From Mycolicibacterium frederiksbergense (GTDB taxonomy: Bacteria > Actinomycetota > Actinomycetes > Mycobacteriales > Mycobacteriaceae): a stretch of 64,000 bases of DNA. The notes under the pieces are model-generated. The model worked only from the letters and a program-made list of their open reading frames with translations, ran no database searches and was not told the origin of the DNA. The stretch covers positions 4,758,249 to 4,822,248 of the forward strand of contig NZ_CP038799.1 of the NCBI RefSeq assembly GCF_012223425.1, given 5' to 3'. Each line of letters begins with the position of its first letter. Position 1 is the stretch's first letter. Of the stretch, positions 49,149 through 57,418 are shown one piece after another. A program made the position numbers and the translations under genes.

Positions 49149-49844
49149 CTACTCGGCCGAGTCGGTGCGGCTGGCGCGCCAGCCCCGATAGCCGCGGTGC
49201 GCGGCGAACGCGCCGATCACGGCCGTCGCGCACCACACGGCGATGGCCACGTACACCAGCGGTGAGGACAGGTCGCCCACCGACGCTCCCAGCGCGGTGT
49301 AGACGAACGCGCGTGGCGCGGATCCGATGAAAGCTCCGATCATCATCTGCCACAACGGAACTCCGAAGGCCCCGAACGCATAGGACGCCATTGCGTCGGA
49401 GATGCCCGGCACGAAACGCTGCCCGACCACAGCCCAGAGCCCGCCCCGGGCGATGAGAGCGTCGATACGGTCGGCCCGATCCGCACCGAGCAGACCGCGG
49501 GTGCTTTCTCGACCGGCACGGCGCCCGGCCAGGCTGGCGATCGTCGCGGTACCGACCGTCGACCCCAGGGTGACGAAGGTGCCCAGCACCGGACCGAAGA
49601 GCAGACCGCTGCCCGCGGCCAGCAGGGGCCCCGGTACGAACAAGCTGCCCAGCACCGCGGACACCGCGACATAGACCAGCGGGGCGGCCGGCCCGGTGGA
49701 GGCCACCGCATCGCGGATGTCGGTGATGTCGAGAACGCGGGCGACGCCGATCAGGTACCACAGCCCCAGCAGGAACGCGGCCAGCAGGACGAGCCGGACG
49801 ATATGGGCTCGCCGGTCGGGCTTGACGACGTCGACGACCCTCAC
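49149..49844 (-). CDS. TVP38/TMEM64 (VTT/DedA-like) membrane protein
   Basis: A 231-residue integral membrane protein of the SNARE-associated/VTT family. It contains the signature loop VPGPLLAAGSGLLFGPVLGT and the second half FVPGISDAMASYAFGAFGVP, with TM helices around them. VTT/DedA proteins act in lipid scrambling or envelope homeostasis. A GTG overlapping the permease TGA as GTGA is the chosen start; longer in-frame extensions fall inside the permease gene. The two genes are thus translationally coupled. Confidence 0.85.
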   Translation of the reverse strand: MRVVDVVKPDRRAHIVRLVLLAAFLLGLWYLIGVARVLDITDIRDAVASTGPAAPLVYVAVSAVLGSLFVPGPLLAAGSGLLFGPVLGTFVTLGSTVGTATIASLAGRRAGRESTRGLLGADRADRIDALIARGGLWAVVGQRFVPGISDAMASYAFGAFGVPLWQMMIGAFIGSAPRAFVYTALGASVGDLSSPLVYVAIAVWCATAVIGAFAAHRGYRGWRASRTDSAE

Positions 49845-51253
49845 ACCCCGATCAAGGAGTCGACCCAGCCGCGCGCGAAGTACAGCAGGAAGCCCGCCGC
49901 GACGACCCACAGCAGCGGGCTGACCTCACGGCCCTTACCCGCTGCCGTCCGCACGATGGCCCAGGAGATGAAACCGACACCGATACCGTTGGCGATCGAA
50001 TAGCTCAGTGGCATCACCGCGACCGTCAGCACCACCGGCAGGGCGATGGAGAAATCGGCGAGGTCGATCTCACGCAGATGCGAGGCCATCATGGCGCCGA
50101 CGATGACCAGCGCGGCGGCCGCCACCTCGGTGGGAACGATGGCGGCCAGCGGCGTGAGAAACATTGCGGCCAGGAACAATCCGCCGGTCACCAGGCTGGC
50201 CAGTCCGGTCCGCGCGCCCTCGCCGATACCGGCGCCGGACTCGATGAACACCGTGTTCGATGACGCCGAGGCCGCGCCGCCGACCACCGCGCCGGCACCC
50301 TCGACCACCAACGCCGACTGCAGCCGCGGGAAGTTGCCGTGCTCGTCGGCGACACCGGCCTGGCGGGACAGGCCGGTGAAGGTGCCCATCGCGTCGAAGA
50401 AGTTGGTGAACACCAGGGTGAACACCAGCATCACCGCGGCCAGGATGCCGATGCGCCCGAAGCTGTCCAGGCTGAACTCGCCGACCAGCGAGAGGTCGGG
50501 CAGCGCGAACGGGGATCCGCTCAGCGTCGGCACCGACAGCCCCCACCCGCCGGGCTTCTCGGTGGCCGACCCCAGATGCCAGATGGCCTCGACGATGACG
50601 GCGACGACGGTGCCGGTGATCAGCCCGATCAGGATGCCGCCGCGGACCTTGCGGGCGACCAGGATGCCGGTGATCAGCAGCGTGAAGACGAACACCACGG
50701 TGGGGATGCTGGTGACCGACCCCTCGCCCTGGCCGCCGAGGCCGACCGGTGGGGACGGGCTTCCGGTGGAGGCGACGAACCCGGCGTCGACGAGGCCGAT
50801 GAACAGGATGAACAAACCGATACCGGCCGTGATGGCCAGTTTCAGCGGCATCGGCACCGCGTCGAAGATCATCCGGCGCAGCCCGGTGACCGCCAGCAGG
50901 ACGATGATCAGCCCGTTGATGACCACCAGGCCCATGGCCTCGGGCCAGGTGAGCGATCCGACCACCGAGGACGCCAGGAACGAGTTGATGCCGAGGCCGG
51001 CCGCGAAGGCGAACGGCAGCCGGGCGACGACCCCGAACACGATGGTCATCACACCGGCGGCCAGCGACGTCACCGCCGAGACCTGGGTGAAGCCCAGCTG
51101 ATCGCCCGCGACGTCCGGCGACCCCGACAGGATGATCGGGTTGAGCACGATGATGTAGGCCATCGCGATGAAGGTGACGACACCGCCACGCATTTCGGAG
51201 GCGATCGTCGATCCGCGCGCGGTGATTTCGAAGAAGCGGTCCAGCCGGTTCAC
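49841..51253 (-). CDS. NCS2-family purine permease (AzgA/PbuG type)
   Basis: A 470-residue, multi-helix permease. It begins FFEITARGSTIASEMRGGVVTFIAMAYIIVLNP, the typical opening of AzgA/PbuG hypoxanthine-adenine-guanine permeases, with the substrate-site strands FAFAAGLGINSFLASSVV and the TNFFDAMGTFTGLSRQAG and SSNTVFIESGAGIGEGARTG motifs. Uptake of purine bases by proton symport is the family role. Downstream overlap with the VTT gene suggests co-expression; the helicase gene stop is only a few bases upstream of its start. Confidence 0.93.
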   Translation of the reverse strand: MNRLDRFFEITARGSTIASEMRGGVVTFIAMAYIIVLNPIILSGSPDVAGDQLGFTQVSAVTSLAAGVMTIVFGVVARLPFAFAAGLGINSFLASSVVGSLTWPEAMGLVVINGLIIVLLAVTGLRRMIFDAVPMPLKLAITAGIGLFILFIGLVDAGFVASTGSPSPPVGLGGQGEGSVTSIPTVVFVFTLLITGILVARKVRGGILIGLITGTVVAVIVEAIWHLGSATEKPGGWGLSVPTLSGSPFALPDLSLVGEFSLDSFGRIGILAAVMLVFTLVFTNFFDAMGTFTGLSRQAGVADEHGNFPRLQSALVVEGAGAVVGGAASASSNTVFIESGAGIGEGARTGLASLVTGGLFLAAMFLTPLAAIVPTEVAAAALVIVGAMMASHLREIDLADFSIALPVVLTVAVMPLSYSIANGIGVGFISWAIVRTAAGKGREVSPLLWVVAAGFLLYFARGWVDSLIGV

Positions 51254-51262
51254 GGTACGACC

Positions 51263-53644
51263 TTAAAGGTGCCCCGCGGGGTGCGCGCGCGATGGCCCGC
51301 CCGAAGTCACCCAGGCCAGGAAGTCGTCGGCCGAGATCACCGGCTTGCCCAGTTCGTGGGCCTTGCGGGCCTTGCCCGACTGGGTGCCGACCTCGGCGGT
51401 GATCAGCACCTCGCAGCGGGTCTTGGTGACCGTTTTCACCGGCGCCAGTCCGGCCGCCTCGGCGAGCCGCGACATCTCCTCCCGGGAGACCTCGCGGCCG
51501 GCGGCGTCCTGCGCGGTGCCGGTGAAACAGACGCGGGCACCCGGCACCAGCACCGATTCGATCGAGGTGCCGGCCAGCGCGGATTCGACGGTGTCATCCA
51601 CGATCTCGACGCCGAGCAAGTGTTGCGCGACCCGTAGCCGGGCCACCGCGTCCGCGGTGAGGCGGACCCGGGTGGCCGCCGCGCGCAGCTGGCCGGCTAC
51701 CGAATGCCGTGCACCGGCGATCCACGGGGTGGCCGGCAGGTCCTCGACGGGATGCTGCGCACCCAGCAGTGCGGGGCCGATCTGGCGGCTGACGGCCAGC
51801 AGCGCCGAGAGTGCGGGCAGCGCCGCCAGCGTCGGCGTCGCCAGCGTGTGGCTGCGGGTGACCAGATGCCCGGACCACGATTCCGGGGGATCGCCGAACG
51901 GGGTCGCACCCGAGGGGCCGGCACCCGATGCGGTGAACGCGGCCAGCGTGGCCGTCGCCTGCTCCAGCGCGGTGCCCGACGACGCGACCGCGCGGCGCCC
52001 CAGTTCCGCACCGAGCGGCATCACCGTGACCTGGCCGAGGCGTTTGAGCTCGAAGTCGATCAGGCCCAGCGTCTCGTCGATGCCCGCGCCCACCGGTGTA
52101 CAGCCGGTCAGCATCGGGGCGATCACCCCCCATGCCTCGGCCAGCGTCGGTGCGAGCAGGATGTCGGACACGCCGATCCCGTACGCCGTGCGCGCGTCGG
52201 CCAGATCGCGTTGCGGGTTGACCAGGGTGCTCACCGCCGTGCCGTCCTCGAAGGCGACCGCGAGCTCCACCGGGCGGGGCCGCGACATCCGCCCCTCGTC
52301 GCCGACGGTCGATATCGCGATCGCACAGAACCGGCGCGGTCCGGCGTCGCCGCCGTCACCCTGCAGGAACCGCGCGATGCGGCGGTCGGTCTTCAGATCC
52401 TTGGGCAGCACCGGGCGTTTGAGCACCAGCCCGCTCATCGATGTGCACCGGCTGAGCGCCACATACAGCTGGCCGTAGGAGAACATGCCGCCGGTCAGAT
52501 CGACGACGAGGCGGTCCAGCGTCTGGCCCTGGCTCTTGTGGATGGTGATCGCCCAGGCGAGCTTGAACGGCAGCTGGGTGAAGGTGCCGCAGACCTCGTG
52601 GCGCAGCGAGCCGCCGTCCACGACCGGTTGGGTGGCCTCCCAGGTGTTGAGCCCCACCTCGGCGCGGCTGCCGTCGGTGAACTCGACGACGACGGCGGCC
52701 TCCGGGCCGGCGACCCGGGCGATCACCTTGCCCAGCGTCCCGTTGACCCAGCGATCGGACTGGTCGTTGGTCAGCATCATGATCTGGGCGCCGACCTTGA
52801 ACCGCAGGGTGTCGTCGGCCGGTGCGTCGAACAGGCTCAGGTCACCGGTCTGGCGGGCGTGCTGCACGATCTCCTCGCCGGCGAGGCGCTCCAGTTGCTG
52901 ACGGTTGCGGGCGGTCACCAGCCGGTTCGTCGGCGCCAGCGTCAACCAGAACTCGTCATCGGGTGGCACGAAATCGGGATCGGTGCGCGCGTTGAGCTCC
53001 TCCTGGGCATGCCCGAGCAGCAGGCCCTCGCGGATCTCGTTGAGGATCGCGGTCATCCGGTCATCGCCGAGCTGGCGGAACACCGTCGTCAACGCCACCA
53101 TCGGGAATTCGTCGCGGTGGAACGTGTCGGCGGAGAAGAAGTACGGGGTCGCGTAGCGGTCGGTGAAGAACGCGGCCTCGGCCTCGGTGACGACCGGGGG
53201 CAGTTGGTACAGATCGCCGACCAGGACGATCTGCACGCCCCCGAACGGGCTGCCCGGGTCGGGGCCGAAACGGTGCAACGCGGCGGCGATCTTGTCGAAC
53301 AGGTCGGCGCGGACCATCGACGCCTCGTCGATGATGAGGGTGTCCAGCGCCTTGAGCGTCCGGGCGAACCGGCCGGGGTAGTAGCGGCCGGTGCTGATGT
53401 CGCTGAGGCTGGTGGTGCTGGTGAAGCCGAACAGCCGGTGGATGGTGTAGCCCTCGACATTGAGGGCCGCGATGCCGGTGGGCGCGACGACGACCACGTT
53501 GCGATCCGTCTGGGACATGAACCGGCGGATCAGCGTGGACTTTCCGGTGCCGGCCTTGCCGGTGAGGAAGACGTGTCTGCCCTGCGCCAACAGGGCCATG
53601 GCGGCGCGGAACTCGTCGGTCAGTACGAACTCGCGGGCGGGCAC
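51263..53644 (-). CDS. Pif1/RecD2-like helicase with C-terminal BRCT domain
   Basis: A 793-residue fusion. Residues 1-390 form an SF1B helicase: Walker A TGKAGTGKSTL (about 28-38), VVAPTGIAALN, Walker B LIIDEASM, VGDLYQLPPV and the C-terminal motifs AWAITIHKSQGQTLDRL and LYVALSRCTS, which are Pif1/Dda-like. Residues about 400-560 look like a degenerate DnaQ-type exonuclease fold lacking the acidic residues. The last 90 residues are a BRCT domain (ARVCFTGTAQDAAGREVSR ... SGKARKAHELGKPVISADDF). A role at stalled forks, G-quadruplexes or repair complexes is plausible. The domain combination is unusual. Confidence 0.88.
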   Translation of the reverse strand: MPAREFVLTDEFRAAMALLAQGRHVFLTGKAGTGKSTLIRRFMSQTDRNVVVVAPTGIAALNVEGYTIHRLFGFTSTTSLSDISTGRYYPGRFARTLKALDTLIIDEASMVRADLFDKIAAALHRFGPDPGSPFGGVQIVLVGDLYQLPPVVTEAEAAFFTDRYATPYFFSADTFHRDEFPMVALTTVFRQLGDDRMTAILNEIREGLLLGHAQEELNARTDPDFVPPDDEFWLTLAPTNRLVTARNRQQLERLAGEEIVQHARQTGDLSLFDAPADDTLRFKVGAQIMMLTNDQSDRWVNGTLGKVIARVAGPEAAVVVEFTDGSRAEVGLNTWEATQPVVDGGSLRHEVCGTFTQLPFKLAWAITIHKSQGQTLDRLVVDLTGGMFSYGQLYVALSRCTSMSGLVLKRPVLPKDLKTDRRIARFLQGDGGDAGPRRFCAIAISTVGDEGRMSRPRPVELAVAFEDGTAVSTLVNPQRDLADARTAYGIGVSDILLAPTLAEAWGVIAPMLTGCTPVGAGIDETLGLIDFELKRLGQVTVMPLGAELGRRAVASSGTALEQATATLAAFTASGAGPSGATPFGDPPESWSGHLVTRSHTLATPTLAALPALSALLAVSRQIGPALLGAQHPVEDLPATPWIAGARHSVAGQLRAAATRVRLTADAVARLRVAQHLLGVEIVDDTVESALAGTSIESVLVPGARVCFTGTAQDAAGREVSREEMSRLAEAAGLAPVKTVTKTRCEVLITAEVGTQSGKARKAHELGKPVISADDFLAWVTSGGPSRAHPAGHL

Positions 53645-53776
53645 GCGACGATGGTGTCAGATCGCTCTGAGCGAACACGCGGCATTCTCCCGCTTCGGGT
53701 TGTAACACCGCGGCGTTCACGGCGATGAACTATTCGAGACAGCTGCTGGGCCAGAGGGCCGGTGTCGGGGGAGATG

Positions 53777-53791
53777 ACTGCGAATCGCAGT
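53777..53791. promoter_or_regulatory. palindrome upstream of the Pro-rich envelope protein gene
   Basis: ACTGCGA - A - TCGCAGT, an exact odd palindrome, in the 194-base gap between the divergent helicase and envelope-protein genes, about 48 bases before the latter's ATG. Possible operator; no regulator is adjacent. Nothing else stands out in this gap. Confidence 0.35.
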
Positions 53792-53838
53792 AGTGGCTGA
53801 GAATTGCCCTGCTCCGGAAATCGAGGAGTCGAAGCACG

Positions 53839-55608
53839 ATGGGTGCAGCGCGTGAGGAATTCCTGAGGCGAAGCATGGTGGCCGGATTGGCCTCCACCGT
53901 GGTGATATCGCTGACCGCACTCACCGCCGGCGTGGCACCGGCGGCCGCCGAACCCGAGATCGTGGCGACGACGACGGCGCAGGCTCCGCAGGAGTCCGGC
54001 GGATCGGGCGGCCAGGGACGTGGCGGTGGTCGCGGCAGCCAGGAGGAGTCGCCGTACGTCGAACCGGCCGTGACCGCGGAGGCGCCGGCGCAGACGCAGG
54101 CCCCCGCCGCCACCCAGGCCCCCGCGGCCACCCAGGCGCCGGCCCAGACCGAGGCACCCGTCGTGACGCAGGCGCCGGTGCAGACCGTCGCGCCGGTCGA
54201 GACGCCGCGCGCGACCGTCGCCCCCGAGACCGTGGCCCCGACGCCCAAGCCCGAGCCGGCACCCACGCCGCAGCCCGCCGTCGAGCAGCCGACGACCACC
54301 AGCACCAAGCGGCCGAGCACGCGGGTCACCACGTCCCCGTCGGCGCCGACCGCCGAACCCGAGGCCACACCGTCATCGCGGCCGGCGCCGTCCAGCTCGG
54401 CTGCCCCGAGCCCGGCATCCTCGTCCGCGTCCGCCGAGCCCGCACCGTCCAGCGAGGCGCCGTCCAGCACGGATGTGCCCCGGACCGCGGACGAGGCACC
54501 GGAATCCAGCGCGACCCCCACCGAGACGTCCGCTGAAAGCTCTGCCGAGACATCGGCCGAAACCTCTGCCGAGGAAGGGGTTTCCGAGACATCGGAGGTC
54601 GAGCAGCAGGCCGCGCGCGTCACCGAGACACTCAAGCCCGAGGTTCTGGACGCCCCGGTCGCCGACGTCCAGCTCGCCAGCAGCGCCAAGCCCGTGGAGG
54701 TCAACCCGGAGCCGGCGAAGCTCGAGGAGCTCGCGCAGCTGTCATCGTTGGTCGGCGTGTCGAATGAGCGGGACCGCCTCGACGAGGAGCGCCGTCAACT
54801 GCGGGAAGACCAGCGCGAGTTGCGGGACGACCAGCGGGAACTGCGGGACGACCAGCGCGAACTGCGCGCCGAGCAGCGCGACTGGGACAACCGGGTGCGC
54901 CAATGGAGCCCGGATTGGGTGCAGTACGACGAGTTCTACCGGCCCATGATCGTCAACCCCTACCGGGATCCGGTGCGGATCGTCTACGAGTACGAGAACC
55001 GGCCGCGGGTCGTGACGATCCCGCCGTTGCAGCGGATGGTCATGTACGTGGCCGACCTTGCGGCCTACAGCTTCACCGCGGTGGTGCTCAACACCGTCAA
55101 CACGGTGGTCAGCACCGCGGTGGGCGTGGCGGTGGGCAGCTTCTTCGGCGGCGGCTTCATCCCGAACATCGCGAACATCGGGAACTTTGCGCCGCCGCCC
55201 CCGCCGCCGCTGTTCCGCTATGACGACGTGCCGGTGCAGGTGCGTTACTCGGACGCGGTGTACGAGCCCTTCCGGGTGCAGCGCATCGTCGACGTCGGCG
55301 ACGACGCACGCTACGGCGAGCGCCGGGTGCTGCTCGACGGAGTGACGCCGGCCTGGGGCGTGTGGAAGCAGAACGCCGCCGGCGAACGGCAATTCGAGAT
55401 CCACCGCACCCAGCAGTACCCGGGCCTGGACACCCCGCGTGAGGGCCCGCTGCCCGGTGACTACCGGTTGCGGCTGGCGTCGGAGGAGGCTCCCTCGAGC
55501 TCCGGCGGCGGGCAGACCGCATTGATCATCGCGGCCGTCGCCTGCGCGGTGCTCAGCCTGGGAGCTTTCGGTGCGGCGGGTCTGATGGGTCGGCGCCGAC
55601 AGCTGTAG
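53839..55608 (+). CDS. large Pro/Thr/Ser-rich envelope protein with coiled coil and two membrane segments
   Basis: A 589-residue protein I cannot name. A signal peptide-like helix (residues 10-37, ending APAAA) is followed by roughly 220 residues of low-complexity Thr/Ala/Pro/Ser/Gln with TQAPAATQAPAATQAPAQTEA repeats, probably a wall-spanning linker. A charged coiled coil at about 312-350 has exact seven-residue repeats (QLREDQR, ELRDDQR twice, ELRAEQR). A hydrophobic stretch near 400-440 (TAVVLNTVNTVVSTAVGVAVG) and a C-terminal helix (about 560-582, ending RRRQL) could be membrane segments. The region between contains FAPPPPPPLF. It is tail-to-tail with the cysteine-ladder gene. Confidence 0.75.
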   Translation: MGAAREEFLRRSMVAGLASTVVISLTALTAGVAPAAAEPEIVATTTAQAPQESGGSGGQGRGGGRGSQEESPYVEPAVTAEAPAQTQAPAATQAPAATQAPAQTEAPVVTQAPVQTVAPVETPRATVAPETVAPTPKPEPAPTPQPAVEQPTTTSTKRPSTRVTTSPSAPTAEPEATPSSRPAPSSSAAPSPASSSASAEPAPSSEAPSSTDVPRTADEAPESSATPTETSAESSAETSAETSAEEGVSETSEVEQQAARVTETLKPEVLDAPVADVQLASSAKPVEVNPEPAKLEELAQLSSLVGVSNERDRLDEERRQLREDQRELRDDQRELRDDQRELRAEQRDWDNRVRQWSPDWVQYDEFYRPMIVNPYRDPVRIVYEYENRPRVVTIPPLQRMVMYVADLAAYSFTAVVLNTVNTVVSTAVGVAVGSFFGGGFIPNIANIGNFAPPPPPPLFRYDDVPVQVRYSDAVYEPFRVQRIVDVGDDARYGERRVLLDGVTPAWGVWKQNAAGERQFEIHRTQQYPGLDTPREGPLPGDYRLRLASEEAPSSSGGGQTALIIAAVACAVLSLGAFGAAGLMGRRRQL

Positions 55609-55626
55609 CCGGGCCCCTCGGCGCGC

Positions 55627-56049
55627 TCAGGCGTGCACGTTGCGCAGGCCGACGGCACCGCGCAGGCCCGAGCAGTTGACACATCCGACGCAGCCCACGC
55701 AGTCGGTGCAGGCCACGCAGCCGATGCAGGCCCGGCATTTCTGGCAGGCCACGCATCCGACACAGGCCACGCACCCGACGAGCGCCGCGCACAGCAGCAG
55801 GAACGCGCTGCCCACCACGGCGAAACCGCCGGCGACCCCGGCGCTGCCGCCGGTGCCGATCGAGCCGGCGACACCGGCGCTCTGCACGGTGGCGATCGAC
55901 CCGGCCACTGCGGCGCTGCCCACGGTGCCGACCGAACCCGCCACCGCCGCGCTGCCGACGGTGGCGATGGAACCCTGCACCGCGATGCTGCCCACGGTCG
56001 CGAGGGAGTCGGAGCCGACCGCGTCTGTCCCGGAGCGGATCTCGTCCAC
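55627..56049 (-). CDS. cysteine-ladder protein: hexapeptide-repeat region and twelve CxxC-spaced cysteines
   Basis: A 140-residue protein with two striking periodicities. Residues about 14-75 are a hexad repeat, seen best as 12-residue units (GSIATVGSAAVA, GSVGTVGSAAVA, GSIATVQSAGVA, GSIGTGGSAGVA), of the kind that winds into left-handed beta-helices. After a short hydrophobic segment (GFAVVGSAFLLLCAALVG) twelve cysteines fall exactly every third residue from 93 to 126 (GCVACVGCVACQKCRACIGC and onward), then a short ASGL/RGAVGLRN tail. The GTG start overlaps the SDR stop (TAGTG), so it is translated from the same mRNA. No known domain is recognised. Metal clustering or a redox-active cysteine ladder are possible roles. 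Confidence 0.8.
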   Translation of the reverse strand: MDEIRSGTDAVGSDSLATVGSIAVQGSIATVGSAAVAGSVGTVGSAAVAGSIATVQSAGVAGSIGTGGSAGVAGGFAVVGSAFLLLCAALVGCVACVGCVACQKCRACIGCVACTDCVGCVGCVNCSGLRGAVGLRNVHA

Positions 56050-56789
56050 TAGTCGGCACCCTTCCCGTTGTCGACGCGGTACACCGCGCCGTGGATCGCG
56101 GCCGCGTCATCGCTGGCCAGGAAGGCGATGGTCTTCGCGACGTCGACCGGATCCATCATTCCGCGCGGGGCGGCGATCCGCATGATCAGCTCCCAGTCGG
56201 CGTCCTCCGGCGCGGAGAACTCGGTGACCTGCGCGGTCAGCATCCCGCCCGGGCACACCGCGTTGACCCGCAGCGTCTCCTTGGTGAACTCGACGGCCAT
56301 CGCGCGGGTCAACCCGATCAGTCCGTGCTTGGCCGCGCAGTAGCCCGCCGAATACACCTCGCCTTCGACACCGGCCACCGAGGAGACGTTGACGATGTTG
56401 CCGCCGGATTCCAGCAGATGCGGCAGCGCGGCCCGGCTCAGGTAGAACGGCCCGTTGAGGTTGACCGCAAGATCGAGATCCCAGTCCGCGTCGGTCACCG
56501 AGGCGGTGCGCCGCATCTGATGGAAGCCCGCCACATTGGCCAGCACGTCGATGCGCCCGAACGCCGCGACACAGTCTTCGACGGCCTGCGTGCACGCGTC
56601 GGCGGTGCCGATGTCATAGGACCCGAACCGGCCGCCGGGCACCTCGGCGAACACGTCGGCCATCCGATCACTGTCACGGGCCACCCCGTACACCGTCGCG
56701 CCGCTTTCGGCGAACAGCTTTGCCGTCGCCGCGCCGAGCCCGGCCGACGCGCCCGTCACCAATGCCACTTTTCCGTCCAATGAGGTCAT
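56049..56789 (-). CDS. short-chain dehydrogenase/reductase coupled to the cysteine-ladder gene
   Basis: A 246-residue classical SDR. The cofactor motif is VALVTGASAGLGAATAKLF; the catalytic serine lies in IVNVSSVAGVEG, tyrosine and lysine in YCAAKHG, and the NAG-like VLANVAGFHQM is present. The basic residue in VYGVARDSDR suggests NADP(H). The C-terminal GAVYRVDNGKGAD closes the fold. The ATG giving MTSLDGKVALVTG is used. Substrate unknown; the tight coupling to the cysteine-ladder gene is unusual and could mean that the two proteins work together or merely share an mRNA. Confidence 0.9.
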   Translation of the reverse strand: MTSLDGKVALVTGASAGLGAATAKLFAESGATVYGVARDSDRMADVFAEVPGGRFGSYDIGTADACTQAVEDCVAAFGRIDVLANVAGFHQMRRTASVTDADWDLDLAVNLNGPFYLSRAALPHLLESGGNIVNVSSVAGVEGEVYSAGYCAAKHGLIGLTRAMAVEFTKETLRVNAVCPGGMLTAQVTEFSAPEDADWELIMRIAAPRGMMDPVDVAKTIAFLASDDAAAIHGAVYRVDNGKGAD

Positions 56790-56853
56790 GTTCGTGACTC
56801 TCTCACGGGGCAAACCGCGGACGTGCCCGAGGCGTGCTGCAATACTGCGAGGC

Positions 56854-57390
56854 GTGAACATACTTCGCGGGTTGTTCAGTGTCGTGTTGCTCGCCCTGGG
56901 CATGGTCGGGTTTGCCGCACCGGCCCAGGCGAACCCGCAGCAGCAGGTGCTGGAGGGGAACTACACCTTCCGTCAGGACGGACTGCCCGAGGCCAATTGG
57001 TCGATCTACCCGGTCTGTGTGCCGGTGGTGGGTGACCTGCGGGCTGAGATCCGCGACCCGGTCGCCTGCATCCTGCATGTCAGCTCCACCCCGACCGCGG
57101 TGGCCAAGGGCGGCGACGCCAAGCTCACCGGTGGCATATGGGCCTACAACGTGAACACCATGGACGGCTTGACCTGCCCGGACGGCAGCACGGCGCCGCT
57201 CTACGAGACGTTCAAATTCGACACCAGAACCATGACCGGCACCCGCACCATGTCGCACAACCAGGTGTGCGGGCTGCCGGCGACGCTGGACACCAAGCCG
57301 TTCTCGATCAGCTTCCGCGACCCGTTGCCGATCCCGGTCAACAAGTACCCGCTGGTCTGCGAGCCCGGCGGCCTCAAGCGCTGCTGGTAG
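56854..57390 (+). CDS. secreted protein of unknown function
   Basis: A 178-residue exported protein. The GTG start gives VNILRGLFSVVLLALGMVGFAAPAQA, a clear Sec signal peptide with cleavage after AQA. The mature part begins NPQQQVLEGNYTF and has six cysteines (IYPVCVPV, VACILHV, LTCPDGS, NQVCGL, LVCEPGG, KRCW) that could form disulfides, and a beta-rich pattern. I do not recognise the fold; similar small exported proteins are common in mycobacteria. It is divergent from the SDR gene and followed after 28 bases by the reductase-like gene. Confidence 0.75.
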   Translation: MNILRGLFSVVLLALGMVGFAAPAQANPQQQVLEGNYTFRQDGLPEANWSIYPVCVPVVGDLRAEIRDPVACILHVSSTPTAVAKGGDAKLTGGIWAYNVNTMDGLTCPDGSTAPLYETFKFDTRTMTGTRTMSHNQVCGLPATLDTKPFSISFRDPLPIPVNKYPLVCEPGGLKRCW

Positions 57391-57418
57391 ATCGGCCGTT
57401 GTCTCCGAGAGGAAGTAC

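Noticed and set aside
54100..54170. Short repeats in the Ala/Thr/Pro region as a CRISPR-like array
   Set aside because: Repeats are in frame, 15-18 bp, vary in sequence and have no spacers; they encode the protein linker.
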